A stretch of DNA of 64,000 bases from Evernia prunastri (taxonomy: Eukaryota > Ascomycota > Lecanoromycetes > Lecanorales > Parmeliaceae): assembly GCA_003184365.1 (NCBI GenBank), contig NKYR01000001.1, positions 496,001-560,000 of the forward strand, read 5' to 3'. The notes under the pieces were generated by a model. That model had not been told where the DNA came from and did not search any database. It saw nothing but the letters and a program-made list of their open reading frames with translations. A program made the position numbers and the translations under genes. Of the stretch, positions 1 to 11,500 are shown piece after piece. Position 1 is the first letter of the stretch. Each line of letters starts with the position of its first letter.

Positions 1-736
1 TGCACCAAATGTAGCACGAGTAGTGAGTGTTTGTAATTGGCTACCAAAGCAAGAGGGAGGCATATCGAATCCTTTTTCTAAGCACCGACTCCGAGGGAGC
101 CTCGAGCCTAGAACCTTATTACTTTAGTGTACTCGTACCTTATCACCTCGGCATCGTGCCCTGCGCCTACCCGGATAGCGTAAACTTACCCCACGGACTG
201 CAATACGAAGGAGTGAAGTGATAGAGTACCGTACACTATATTAATATTAGTATACAAGGGATCTGTTCTCAACCCCAAGAAACATAAGAAGGCAGAACAG
301 CTCGGTGACACTAGGTGCATAAGTTTGCCAATTCCTGGTCTCAAATTCACCTACGCTCATAGATGAGACCGGCCCGGGCTCTCCTTCGTACGTCAAGCGT
401 TGCGCCATTACGGAACTGTGTTGGCATCTGCGAATCTGCGATTGCTGCCGGTGCTTGAACTAAGCCGTGGACTGCTCGTATGCCAACGAACAACCTTCCT
501 CACAACCGCAGCCCAACGTGAGAGCGTCTTCTCTATCGAGAACTGCATCTGCGGCTGGCTGGAAGACGCCGCTTAAGCGAGCTTCCAATGATCTCCTGTT
601 TGACAGCGTCTTTGCTTCCTTCCTTATTCTTGACACAGTGGATCAGTGCTCTCTGTCGACAATATCCGGGCTAAACATGTGAATGGAATCGGCCACACGA
701 GTATCCGGACTAGCGATGGGGCCAGCATGACCTATC
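1..736. other. Gene-poor left edge
   Basis: No convincing gene model. A 71-codon plus-strand frame at 467-682 is Ser/Pro rich and could be an upstream exon of the gene ending at 1165, but I found no splice junction that joins the frames. Low-confidence region at the window edge. Confidence 0.3.
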
Positions 737-1165
737 ATGTCATCAATGTCGGAGGCTATCGAGCCATGTTCGTGTCTGTTTCAGTGCAACGTAGGACGCT
801 GGTCCACATCTCACGCTTGCATCATGGTGGCTTTGCCTAAAGTCGATGTAAGATGTTTTCACCATATTCGTGCGGTTGACCAGACGATGATTGAGACCAA
901 TAAGCTGGCTGTGTTCCAGATCGTGGAAGCAAGTATGGCAGAGATCATTCACGAGAATGAGAAAGCTTTAGGATCAATCGCTGACATTGTAGCATGCGCC
1001 CAAGCTTTGATACTGGTACGTTTCATCCCATCGTCTGACGGAGGCTTACGTCAACGAGCTCTTGCTGAGTAGGATGAGCCCATTCTTGTCCGGCCGACTG
1101 ACCAGCTAACGGCCAATCCTGCGAGCCGACGAAGCTCGCCTTCGTTGATGGAGTGGCTCGGATAA
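737..1165 (+). CDS. Putative protein, 5' end unresolved
   Basis: Two exons are supported: one ending at 1015 and one at 1073-1165. They are joined by a 57-nt intron (1016-1072) with a GTACGT donor, a GTCTGAC branch-like site and a GAGTAG acceptor, and the frame stays open across it. The predicted protein has a cysteine-containing stretch and then a helical segment (VDQTMIETNKLAVFQ). It ends with a Ser/Arg tail (SRRSSPSLMEWLG). The C-terminal style vaguely recalls the regulatory region of AflR-type Zn2Cys6 factors, but no zinc cluster is visible, so I give no function. The ATG at 737 is only the first in frame; real upstream exons are likely. The stop lies 60 nt inside the 3' end of the opposing gene. 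Confidence 0.3.
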
Positions 1166-2473
1166 AGTATTGTCGTCGGTATCTGTGTTCTCCTCGTCCA
1201 GAATCTGATTCCCTTGAGTCGGTCCCTCACTGTCTGAGAGACACCGACGACATTTGTTTCTCCTTTTCCGCTCCTTTCTGTTCGACACATACCCGCCATT
1301 CACTTCTTCGTCGACGAGTTCGTGAAGGGATGATCTGCATCTTTGGGAAGTTGACGAGAGAATTGCTTTAAGAGGGCGGATCAGATCGACTTCGCGCCTG
1401 GTCACCTTGGCGAACTCGATTGTTGTGCTTCTGCGTTGGGTATGCCTCCCCTAATTAATTGAATCGTCAGTCTTTATCGCAAGCGTGGATAGTACATGAA
1501 CTCACTCTAAGATAGCGATAGACGGCTTCGCTATCGTAAACCTGATCGAGATATATATTTACGTTCTCACCTGCTAGTGAAGTGTCAGTGGCTGGATTTC
1601 GTGACTGAGGTGTTGCGTGGACTTACCTGCTGTATCAAATCCGAAATCGCAACTTGCTCGCAGAGCGTAATCCTATTCATCGATCAGACGCGTGATCCGA
1701 GGCGCTGATATCCACTATGTCTGATAAAACATCCGTTTATCTCATAAGACACCATCAAGATCTTGCAAGACATAAATCAAGGTCTTACATGGATTGACCC
1801 GCTGCATCAGATCCGACATCGCAGCTTGCTTGTCGAGCGAAGTCCTGGTCATGGATCAGACTGCTTGAATGCACTCTTGTGGGATCATTGCTCGTTGGCG
1901 CTATGCCGATGCTATCGGCGAGAGCAACCGTCAATTCGCTAAGAATGTCTGCGTGAAGGTTCGTGGCGACGATTGTAGACAAGGTCTCGGGATGCAGAGT
2001 CATACGGACGATCATGGCAGCGACCAGCATTTTCTTCCATTCCACGCCAGGAAATTCTTTTGAGACCATGGCGGCGACTTGTGAAATTTGAAACACAGTT
2101 CCGTCCTTTCCGTCCCTCACCCATCTGTACCTCTTCGATCCGCCTTTTCCAAACCCCTTCCCACCCGGTCCACAATTGTTTCTGCCTCCGCCTATCACAC
2201 CTTCGCCTCCTAGCGGAGGACGTGCACTTTGGCTATGACCAGACCTTTGATGTTGTCCCGGACCGCGCGATCCTTGTCCTGCTTAGCAAAGAATTCTTCC
2301 TGTCTTATGGAAGCCACTGCTCCACCAAGAACCCGTAATCGACCGGTTCTTTCCACTTCGCCAGTCTGGCCATCATATAATCCGTTTTAAAACTCCACTG
2401 CACCATAATTATGCTGCTTATAAGCTGAGGGAGTTCTTCGTGCATCAAGCTGGGTTTCTGAATAATGCTGCAT
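1106..2473 (-). CDS. Unknown Gly-rich protein with duplicated exon
   Basis: Model on the minus strand: 2473-2399, 2365-2326, 2278-1799 (or 2278-1875 plus 1672-1627), 1570-1506 and 1450-1106. It gives 334 residues with exon B or 324 with exon A. The last two introns (1571-1626 after exon A, 1451-1505) have strong GTAAGT and GTGAGT donors and keep one frame. Order of the protein: a short N-terminus, a Gly/Arg-rich stretch (PLGGEGVIGGGRNN), a hydrophobic helical region (EWKKMLVAAMIVRM), the alternative exon, then a basic tail with RKERKRRNK. I do not recognise the family. Oddities: a TAA at 2387-2389 sits in frame and would need a 33-nt intron (2366-2398) to be removed; exons A and B are tandem copies. 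It may be a real alternatively spliced gene or a decaying one. Confidence 0.45.
1619..1861 (-). repeat. Diverged tandem copies of a 46-nt exon with flanks
   Basis: Bases 1619-1689 and 1791-1861 are direct repeats, 71 bases long with about 15 mismatches, 172 bases apart. Each holds on the minus strand a branch-like CTGAT, an AG acceptor and a 46-nt exon (1627-1672 and 1799-1844). The downstream GT is GTAAGT in copy A and GTCAAT in copy B. Both exons start in phase 0 and end in phase 1. Confidence 0.7.
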
Positions 2474-3746
2474 TTTTAATCCAGTCGCGATTGACTGCAC
2501 GAGCACAGCGGTGCGACAGTCCAGAAGAACACACTGAAACTCTTCAAACAACCTCCACCACTAGCAATTTTGCCATATGTGATTTCATGCCGATGTCAGA
2601 CAAGGGGCGGCCTGCCCGTGTCGAAGCACCTAATCGGCACTGTAAAAGAGAAGAGGGTATCGCCATCTTGTAACCTGACCTGATCTCTCAAAAAGCGTAC
2701 AGATAGCATGTACATAGTCCCCGTCATGCACAGTATTCCACTCGTGCCAAGGACAGTATTATATGTCCAAGCTTTTGGTTCTTTGGTGCTTGAGGTGATC
2801 GTTGGCTTCTGGAGTGTAACCTCGTGGCATACCATAAGGTCAGGGATGAAGCGCTATTCAATTCTGCATTAGTGATGCTAGATTATGATGAAGGAAGCAA
2901 GCATTTTTCGCCGCGTGAAGTGACAACCAGTAGGCCGGTGTGGCATGTACTTAATGCTTCAACCATAGTGGTTGTATCCAAGAGCTTCCGAAGGCCGCGT
3001 TCTAGCAGGAGAAATGGAACGATCGATTACTTGCCTTCGATTTTAGTCTCGCAAAGCTCAAAGTCTCTGCAAACAGAAAGATTGAGATTCCATCGCAACG
3101 AGGTGTAATTTCTCAGGTCTCAGGTCTGAAAGCAGCTGCGAGACGACCCCACCTCCCCACGATTTGATCCTAACCCTAAACCTAACTCACCTCGGTACCA
3201 AATGGGTCCAGTTCATGCAGCACAAAACCGTCACCGAAGATGCATATGCCTACATATCCTCAAGAATTCCCCCTTCGGATGTCCCCTATAGCTACTTGAG
3301 TTCAATGTGTACCTGTCTATCATCACCCTCTCACACGTTATACCAGCCAAACCGGCGGAAGTCGCGCACTCCAGCATAGCTCTCAGCTTGACGGAAGTCA
3401 GCACCTCTTTCAACATCCATCAAGTGAGACTAGCCATCCATGCTTTCTAACGTCGCCGGCTTGATGATGATGCCAAACAACTTCGGAACTTAGTATCTTG
3501 AGCTGGGCTGTGGATACAAGAACGGAGAACAGAACGACAGACAAACTTATCTACAACATCGCTTCACCACAAAAGGCTTCAATCTCAAAAGGAGCAAGCA
3601 TGTTAACTTAGCTTTGAAAGTACGTACGAATTAGAAAAAGAAGTCATCGTCTTGATATGTCATGAATAAGGCGGTGCTGACAGCTTCTGCGAATAGAATA
3701 CATTCATTCCTTCCTCATATCAGCAGACAGTTCGACCCTCCCCACC
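2474..3746. other. Gene-poor stretch
   Basis: Only short frames are seen, none with splice support. A telomere-like CCTAACCCTAAACCTAAC lies at 3169-3186. The right end is the leader and promoter of the F-box gene. Confidence 0.4.
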
Positions 3747-6700
3747 ATGGCCAATGCACATTACGGCGGGCTCAACAGCCATCTCAACACTCAGAATGTC
3801 GGGCTCGCTCGTTCGGTGTATTCCCCAATTGTCATGCTTCCTGAACAATCAACTGGTGAATGGGACGCTGCGAATAGTGCTCAGGGCCTCATAGATCATG
3901 ATGATGAAGTCAGAGCACATACTACCCCAGAGGTGTATTCCGAGTCGAATGCTAGGTTTGCTGCTCTTTTGGCCCAACATGAAGAAAGATATTTAGCGCG
4001 ATACCGCGTTTCGCAAGACCAGAATGATTCAGATGCCGTTCAAGAAAGCGCAAACATACGGAGTCGCCCCCTTGACAGCCAATTTGGCTCGGATGGAAAT
4101 CAGTACAACCCGTACGCGCCTTTTACTTCGGAGGAATTTATGTTGCAAGAGATAGAAGCTGGAAGGATGAACCCAGAGTTTTTAGATATACCTCGACGCC
4201 CTTCGAATCCTGTACAGCTGCCGTTGTCTGAAAATGGCCATGGACCACCGTCAGCTCATGTTCTTGCTGGTGGCAATGTATCGTGGATGGCGCCGGGCCA
4301 TCGTTCCGCTTTCAGTCAAGATCTGAATGGTCCTGGTATACCTGTCAATATGCCAGGTCAACGCGGAGCATCATGGTCCCAGCATCCTTACGATCGTAGC
4401 GCGGCCGCCGAAGATCTGGATGAACAAGAAAGCAACGACGTCTACCCGGATTTGCCTCCATATCTCGATATGAGAGCACTCCCAGCCGGCCTACACAGCC
4501 CGTACGACACTGTTCCAGATCTCGTTTCTCCTAACCCTGAGAATCCTTTAGCAATTCAGGGGACCCTCACCTCATCGCAGGTGCCATTAAGGCTGGACGA
4601 ACTTCTACCATTTGACTTCCCCCAGCCGCTACATCCAGCATCAACTAGAAGAGAGAGAAAGCGACTCGCGGAGCCTTCATTAGTTGTGAAGCTCAAGACG
4701 AGGTTTACGCAATCTGTGCAAGCCCCTGTATCACCCAGAAGGTTTACATCTGCTGCATCTTCATCAAGCGAGTCCTCTCCTGCCACCCAGACCGCTCAGC
4801 GCTCCTTCAACCTAAGGTCTCGAGGATCTACAACTATCAGCTTGACAAATGCTAGGACTCGTGCTGGTTGGGACCAACAAGCTGTACGGAAAGGGACACG
4901 CAGAGCGGAACCTATTCAGAGCTCACATCGAAAGAGGAGGCGCGATGCTGTATCACCTCAAGATGTTAGTACAGAAGGCACCGCAACACCGACTGCGAGC
5001 CAGTCAGAAGGTAAAAAGTTGTTACCGCGCAAGAGGATCCCTGCTAACAACTTCCAGCTTCTGTAAGTCATAGTCGACGTGCCAGTACTGGAGTCTCCGA
5101 GCCGCAGCAACGCTCCGCCTTGCGTGCTGATGCTCCTGTCTTTGTGCCTGGTCTGGTGGCGCCCAGTGAACTAATGTCCGAGGAAATGACGGCGCTAGAG
5201 ATGTTGAGGCTAACCATTGCTCGCCAAATGGACAGCCAAGCCAGTTCTTTTCCTCGACCTTCATCCTACCTGCCACCGCTTAGATATCTTCGTACCCGTC
5301 GGTTAGTCTTTACCTCTGAGCTTATCCCTCGTAGTTTTGGGGCGCAAAAACGCCGGGATATTCTACAGGTTTTCCGAAAGAAAGCATCGTACATACCAGC
5401 TTGCATTAACACGGTCCTTGGCATGCCCAGCATGCAGTATCATGTTTATGATGAGAAACCTCCAATCAACAGCGTGGCCTATCATGCACCGCTTGGACCA
5501 GACAGGCTGGGTTGGCCAAAGGATAGCCTACCTCTCGAGGTGTTTCATAACATCGCTGGCCATCTCTCTCGGGATGACCTGTTGCAAATGCGTATGGTAA
5601 ACTCTGAATTTGAGCGGAAGACTTCAAACATCGTTTTTCATACAGTGGTGGTGCCTTTCCGGCCAGAGATTTATGGCATGATGATTCATGATAGTCCTGC
5701 TCTAGACACGAAAGTTGACATTAAAGGCAAAGGAAAAGCCAAAGGTAGAAACGACCCCAAACCAAACGTTGGACCCAAGGTACTAACTCGCTGGCTCTAG
5801 ACATATATGGACCAGTTGAGCCAGAAAAGACGGTCTATGACGGAATGAAGGTGTTTCAAGCATGGGGCCCCCACATCAAAAAATTTGCAATGGCCTTCGA
5901 TGTGGAAGAAGGTAAGCTCGTGGCGTGCTCCTCTTGAAGAATTGCAATGATCTCGCTGACCTATCAATAGACCAATTAGTAAAGCCTCCAGTCAAAGGCA
6001 AATTCGAATTGTTTTCGGAATTTTGGGGCAAGTACAGATGGCCCCATCCGTACTATAGCAGATTCGACTTCTGCGCAGGCCTCGAAAAGAAGGCCGACGA
6101 ATTCCGATGCATGTCTGCAGCACTTTCCAACCTTCAAGGGGTCCGTGAGCTTGGTGTATCCATCGACAGTGGTCTCGGATATCTTTGTGGACCAGACATA
6201 TCTGATCATGCCCAGCTCTTCTTAGAAAAGCCTAGGATATTTGGTGTTTCAGAAACACAGATGCGCTTGAGACTACTCGAGCGTCAACGATTATGGAACG
6301 ACATTGTACGTTCGCTTGGCCCCACCGCGGCCACAAATTATGTCATTCAAGGGGATACGATTTTAGCCAACCATACTCCACTCACGCCGAACGAGGGTGG
6401 CTACTTTGAAGTCCATCTCCGCTTCCCGTCAACTCCTGGTTCGGACTTCCGGGCCGTTGGCTCTCCTAGAAATAGGGGCCCTCGTGTCATGTTTGTCGAC
6501 GCAAATGGAGGCAGGCCGATAGATCGACCTCTTCTCTTTCAGGGCGTGAATCTTGCCAACGCTCCCCACACTGGTGGAGCGACGGAGCCCTTAGGACCTG
6601 TAGATGTGAACACTCGTGATCATACTTCATCCCAGGGACGCGAAAAGAGCCCGTTTCACAATGCTGCTCTAATCCCCAACAACCTCACGCCTGCGCAGAA

Positions 6701-7937
6701 GGAATGGCTCTTGGAGACCGAATGGGCTCAACGTGCCTTTCTTTCAAGCTACTGCATGGCCTTGACAGACAACTCGCATACATTTCAACATGTGCGGTCT
6801 TTCACCGTGGCTAAGTTGTCTAGTAGATACCTCTCAGCTCTTCAACGCGAAGACTTCTGGAAAGCTCTTCCGAACCTAAGCACCCTGACGATCAACGTAT
6901 CCGCTGATTGGCGCAACATTCTCAAATCGGATTCTGGTGTTGTTGAAGCTCCCGATATCCGCCCCTCTGTCGCTGCGACGCAATTCCACAAGCTTCTTGC
7001 GACTTGTATCACTGTTGTCCCTGGGATCAAGATCCTGAGCCTAGGCTACTTTGGTGGTGGGGAGCAACAAGTTGGAATCTTCGGGCGTAACAGGCACATC
7101 CTGCCCGCGCCTCTGACTGATTTTACTGACCACTATGCTGCGACGAGTGTCAATGCTGACATTCTTGCGCTACCGCATGTCGAGCACCTGACTCTCACCA
7201 ATTGCTGGATAACTCCACCTGCACTCAAGACTTTTGTGGCGCAAATGCGTGCAGCCAACCTACGTACGCTCACACTAGATTCAGTATCGCTCACAGCTCA
7301 CTCGGGCGTCATGGACAACATGGAGCCCAATCCGATTGAAAATGGAGTCCTACGTCTTCCTGATGGACCTCCACGGCGATTTGCCGATCCTGCTTTGGGC
7401 AACTTGTTCCAGCAAAGAGGTAGTGCTCCAGATCCACGATCTGACGGGTTTGGATGGATGGTCGAATCTCGTCGCATCGGTTCCTGGGGCAATGTCATCG
7501 ACGAAATTACCCCAGGGCCCACTGTAGACCTCTTGCGCTACGCCTATCAACACCTCCATGATGTTCCTAAAATTCGTGACGCAGGTCTACTCGAGCGTAT
7601 CAACTTCGTCTCATGCGGCTCTGTTAAGCTTGTCAACATGAAAGACTTCAACCAAGGTTTCCTAGGCGAGGTTCACAACAATCCTCCCCATTATCTTCGC
7701 AAGCGTGCTATCGATTTGATGCCAATTATAATGCAGCGCAATGACGACCCTCTCCTGGGACAGATCATCCCAACGTTGCACGAGCATGAGCTGGAAGTTC
7801 TCCAGACTGCCTTTCCTATGGAGATAAATCCGAAAGATGTGACTAATTGGGACAACCGTGAGGATGGGCAACCTATTGGCGGATCCGGTCGCTTCAGTGG
7901 CCATGTTGAGAAATTGATCTTCCCTTCCGAGCGTTGA
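3747..7937 (+). CDS. Large F-box protein with leucine-rich C-terminal half
   Basis: Exons 3747-5010, 5058-5744, 5801-5911 and 5971-7937 give 1342 residues. Introns are 47, 56 and 59 nt; the first two have CTAAC or TACTAAC branch sites, and every junction keeps frame. The start ATG has a strong context (cccaccATGG). Residues 1-420 are low-complexity and probably disordered, with a basic nuclear-localisation-like HRKRRRD near 397. An F-box lies at about 578-620 (LPLEVFHNIAGHLSRDDLLQ). The C-terminal half has repeated leucine-rich segments (VEHLTLTNCWITPPALKTF near 1087), the usual substrate-recognition part of such proteins. By family knowledge it would link a substrate to an SCF ubiquitin ligase through Skp1. 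The substrate is unknown. The long disordered N-terminus is unusual for an F-box protein. Confidence 0.85.
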
Positions 7938-8725
7938 TCGTCTCCATCAATCTCATGCTCAATCTACGACGCCACTGTTAGTCTCTGAAAATACCATATG
8001 CTCAACCTACCGAATCGACGACGTTTCTGATTGTTATGCTCGTCCAATCTGCCGACGACTCGACAGATACATCCGCGCGATTGCAGCAATTTGGTAGGCT
8101 TGCTGCGAACTCTCCTTCGCTTTATGTGCTTCGATCCGTACGAACAGCAGTTCCAAATCATCAACTCTATGCACACCTCAGACCATGTCTTCGAGGCTTC
8201 CACACAAAGGCCTATAGAGAGGAGTTATCAAGATCCCTAGATCTCTTACTTAACCCAACATCTTCCCAGCAGCAGCATTTATCTAGCCACACCATTTCAT
8301 TAGCTCCTCAGCAGCACCACGCAATCTGTTGCGGTCTAGTAGAGGGACGTTGTCATTTATACAGATTACACGATGCAGCATTTAGCTTCATGCCTGCATC
8401 ACTGATGAGCCCGAACGCAAGCTATGTTGATGTAATGCTTCTATGCTACATGGTGGATAGTCTCTCTTTCATCGCTCATCTGCGAGAGTTTCATGTTTGT
8501 AAATATACTATGAGCGACCAGCCGATAGATAGCGTTTGCAATTTACAAAATACTTTACTGAGAAGATGCACCCTGGGTTGAAAATCTAGCGAGGACATGA
8601 CGCTTGATTCAAGGTCAATGATCCTCTTCCGCATGAAACGATATGGTTTTAGCTAGGAAGCTAGCTAGAGCATCGTAGTCGAAGTAGCTAACAGTCAGAA
8701 CCTTTTGTGCACCAACACCCGCAAT
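7938..8725. other. Convergent intergenic region
   Basis: It lies between the 3' ends of the F-box and L17 genes. A 181-codon plus-strand frame (8036-8581) has no protein-like features and is taken as 3' UTR or spacer. Confidence 0.5.
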
Positions 8726-9711
8726 CTAACCCTGCGTGATAGCCCTCCTCAGCCTCACGCCACGCTGCCTGCTGTTCAACCTCTTCTTCTCCATCTCCGC
8801 GACCTGAGGACCTTTTTGCACGACCTCTTCGCCTTCCGTCAGTATCAACTCAATATGGCACGGGTTCGACATGTAAGGATTGATCTGTAAATCGGCGCCA
8901 TTAGCCAAAACCGTCCCCGTGAATCCCAGCGCCAGACTCGGAAGGGAGCAGCAGGAATGGTTGGACATACACGACCGTGGGCGCGGTAGGTACGGCGGCG
9001 CTGCTTGGGCGCCTGGTTGACTTGGATGTGCTTGACGATCAGGTTGCCCGTGTCCAGGCCTTTGGTGTCGGCGTTTGATTCGGCATTCTTGAGGAGGCTG
9101 AGGAGGAACTCGGCGGACTTTTTGGGCCAGCGGGCTTTGGAGACGCCGAATTGTTTGCCTGTGCGGTGCTCCAAACGTCAGCATTGTGTCGGAGCTATTG
9201 CATATAGACCGGCATTGTAGAGCTATTCAAAATCCCAAGCATCTCGGATTTTCCTTCCCAAACCCTAGCTACGCTCCACTGCCGTCTCTGATTCCACCCA
9301 CATCCACCTCGACGGGTTCAAGTCACGTACCTTGCGCAGTCCTTCCCGTACTCCCAGCATACCGCCTCATGGGCACTGCCTCCTTATGATCGATTACATT
9401 GCCCAGATATGTGAGAGCGCGCTCGAGCTTCCAGCCATTGATAGCCTGAGCGGTTTCGCGGGTGTTTTTGAAGGAGACGCGGAGGTAGGAGCCGTGAGCG
9501 CGGGCGGATTTGCCTTGCTCGATCGAGGTGGCTGCGTAGCGGACCTAGATGAGGAGGAGCTGATTAGTTGTGTCGGGATTGAGAATGAGACGTAGGTGAT
9601 GGTAGAGATGCGCGAGTGGAGGTCAGCAACTCGGTGGTGCTTGGTGCGTTTGGATATGTGAAGAGCGCACTGGAAAAGACTTGAGACTTGGAGTGAATGT
9701 GAGCTTACCAT
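8726..9711 (-). CDS. rpl17: 60S ribosomal protein L17 (uL22)
   Basis: Minus-strand exons 9711-9709, 9544-9331, 9158-8971 and 8884-8726 give 187 residues, the usual length for fungal L17. The protein begins MVRYAATS. The universal uL22 core is clear (KSAEFLLSLLKNAESNADTK and QRRRTYRAHGR), and the charged C-terminal extension is that of eukaryotic L17. It lines the peptide exit tunnel of the large subunit. The first coding exon is only the ATG, since the donor GTAAGC starts immediately after it. Introns are 164, 172 and 86 nt, longer than elsewhere in the window, which is common in ribosomal protein genes. Intron 2 holds an AAACCCTAG telobox-like motif at 9260-9268. It is divergently arranged with fibrillarin. 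Confidence 0.96.
9545..9708 (-). other. Intron directly after the L17 start codon
   Basis: The donor GTAAGC follows ATG with no intervening base, and the acceptor CTAG precedes the codon for Val2. The first coding exon therefore contributes three nucleotides only. Confidence 0.85.
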
Positions 9712-10146
9712 CTTGATGGCACCTTGATCGTTGTCGTTGATAATGTTGCTGCTAGAATTAGCAGTCGTTGGTGATGCTTGAAATTCGATGTCGCTTAGCA
9801 TTTGTGTGCCGCTAATCTATTTAAAGACTAGCTGATCTTGAATTTGATCTTCCCGCAAACTTTTGCTTCGAGCTCTCACAATTATCAAATCCTACATAGC
9901 AATAATTTATAGAGCCTCCGGCATGGCGCGAGGTATGCTTTACACGGTCAAGAACACCATTCCTGATTTCCGAAATTGCTGACCAGATTTTTTGTATCTT
10001 AGAGTTGAGGTTCCTATGCTGGATATCCTAATTACAAAAATTGCAATTTCCAGAACCTGCAACAGAAACACTACAACAACCACAAATACTTTCTCACAAT
10101 ACTTGCTATTGTCATAGCTCCCGAACATTCATAACTACAGAATATC
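9712..10146. promoter_or_regulatory. Shared divergent promoter of rpl17 and nop1
   Basis: Only 435 bp separate the two start codons, so both upstream regions overlap. Both products serve ribosome biogenesis, so coordinated control is plausible. I could not pick out a clear homolD, PAC or RRPE box. A CA-rich leader precedes the nop1 ATG. Confidence 0.6.
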
Positions 10147-11500
10147 ATGGCATTTACACCCAGAGGTCGCGGTGGGGATCGTGGAGGATCAAGAGGCGGA
10201 GACCGGGGTGGTTTCCGTGGAGGTAGAGATGGTGCACCTCGCGGTGGTAGTAGAGGTTAGTCATTTCGTACAGTCGCTGCGACTGCTGGGCTACTTGTCG
10301 GTCACATCACAACATGAGCTCTCGATGGGACCCCTGCGTGGTGTCTAGGGTGTTCTTGCTAAAGCATTTTCCCTAGGTGGATTTGGCGACCGCGGAGGCA
10401 GAGGTGGAGGGCGAGGAGCACCCAGAGGTCGTGGCGCCCCAAGGGGAGGTGGCCGAGGAGGTGCAAGAGGAGGAAGCAAGTTCGGTGCGAAAGGAGGCGC
10501 AAAAACCATTATCGTACGTCTGCAGGCTTTTCGTCCATAATACAGGGCTCAAGAATTATACAGGAACCACATAGGCATCCTGGAGTCTTCGTCGCTCGTG
10601 GAAAAGAAGACATGCTGGTGACGAAGAACCTTACACCAGGAGAGTCAGTCTACGGAGAAAAGAGAATCTCAGTGGAATCGAGCGCAACAACTGGTCTTAC
10701 AAACGGCGACACCGCACCAGCCACTAAGACCGAATACCGTGTCTGGAACCCTTTTCGCTCAAAGGTATGAGTACTGTTGGAAGGCAGGAGGTCTCGTATT
10801 AACATCGTATAGCTTGCCGCCGGTATCCTCGGAGGTCTTGATGAAATTTTGTGAGTGATCTTTCGTTGACCAGCTGGATTTCCTAGGGTCTAATCTCTCC
10901 GACAGTATCCGCCCAGGCGCGAAGGTCCTCTATCTGGGAGCAGCAAGCGGCACATCTGTCTCCCACGTTTGCGATATCGTTGGCCCTACAGGCACAGTCT
11001 TCGCCGTTGAATTCTCCCATCGCTCAGGTAGGGATCTCATAAATATGGCAACACACCGTACAAACGTCATTCCAATTATGTAAGTGTTCATATTTGAGTT
11101 TTAGTAGATAGCGATTTTCTAATTCAGAAACACAGTGAAGACGCCCGCCATCCTCTCAGGTACCGCATGCTAGTGTCTATGGTCGACGTTATCTTTGCCG
11201 ACGTGGCGCAGCCTGATCAGGCTAGGATAGTCGGACTGAACGCACATCTATACCTGAAGGTTGGAGGAGGAGTGGTGGTTTCAGTAAAAGCCAATTGCAT
11301 TGATAGTACTGCAGCTCCAGAGGCGGTGTTCGCAAGGGAAGTACAGAAATTGAAGGAAGAGAGAATTAAGCCATTTGAACAGTTGACATTGGAGCCTTTT
11401 GAAAGGGGTAAGTTCCGCCGTTCATGGCTCTGTACCACACTGACATGTTGTTACAGATCATTGCATTGTGACTGGCAGATATGTGCGTTCTATGAGTTGA
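10147..11500 (+). CDS. nop1: Fibrillarin, rRNA 2'-O-methyltransferase (Nop1)
   Basis: Seven exons (10147-10255, 10377-10513, 10564-10764, 10813-10850, 10906-11079, 11136-11407, 11457-11500) give 324 residues, a normal length. Residues 1-80 are a Gly/Arg-rich GAR domain (RGRGGDRGGSRGG). The methyltransferase fold follows from about 83 on. It carries the AdoMet-binding motif KVLYLGAASGTSVSH near 168-182, then the EDARHP segment and the conserved end HCIVTGRY. It is the catalytic subunit of box C/D snoRNPs in the nucleolus, methylating pre-rRNA and also a histone H2A glutamine in yeast. All six introns preserve frame. The last exon is short and ends VRSMS; an alternative final splice cannot be excluded. 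Confidence 0.95.

Noticed and set aside
8036..8581. 181-codon frame after the F-box gene
   Set aside because: Gln/His/Leu-scattered composition with no domain; it fits 3' spacer between convergent genes.
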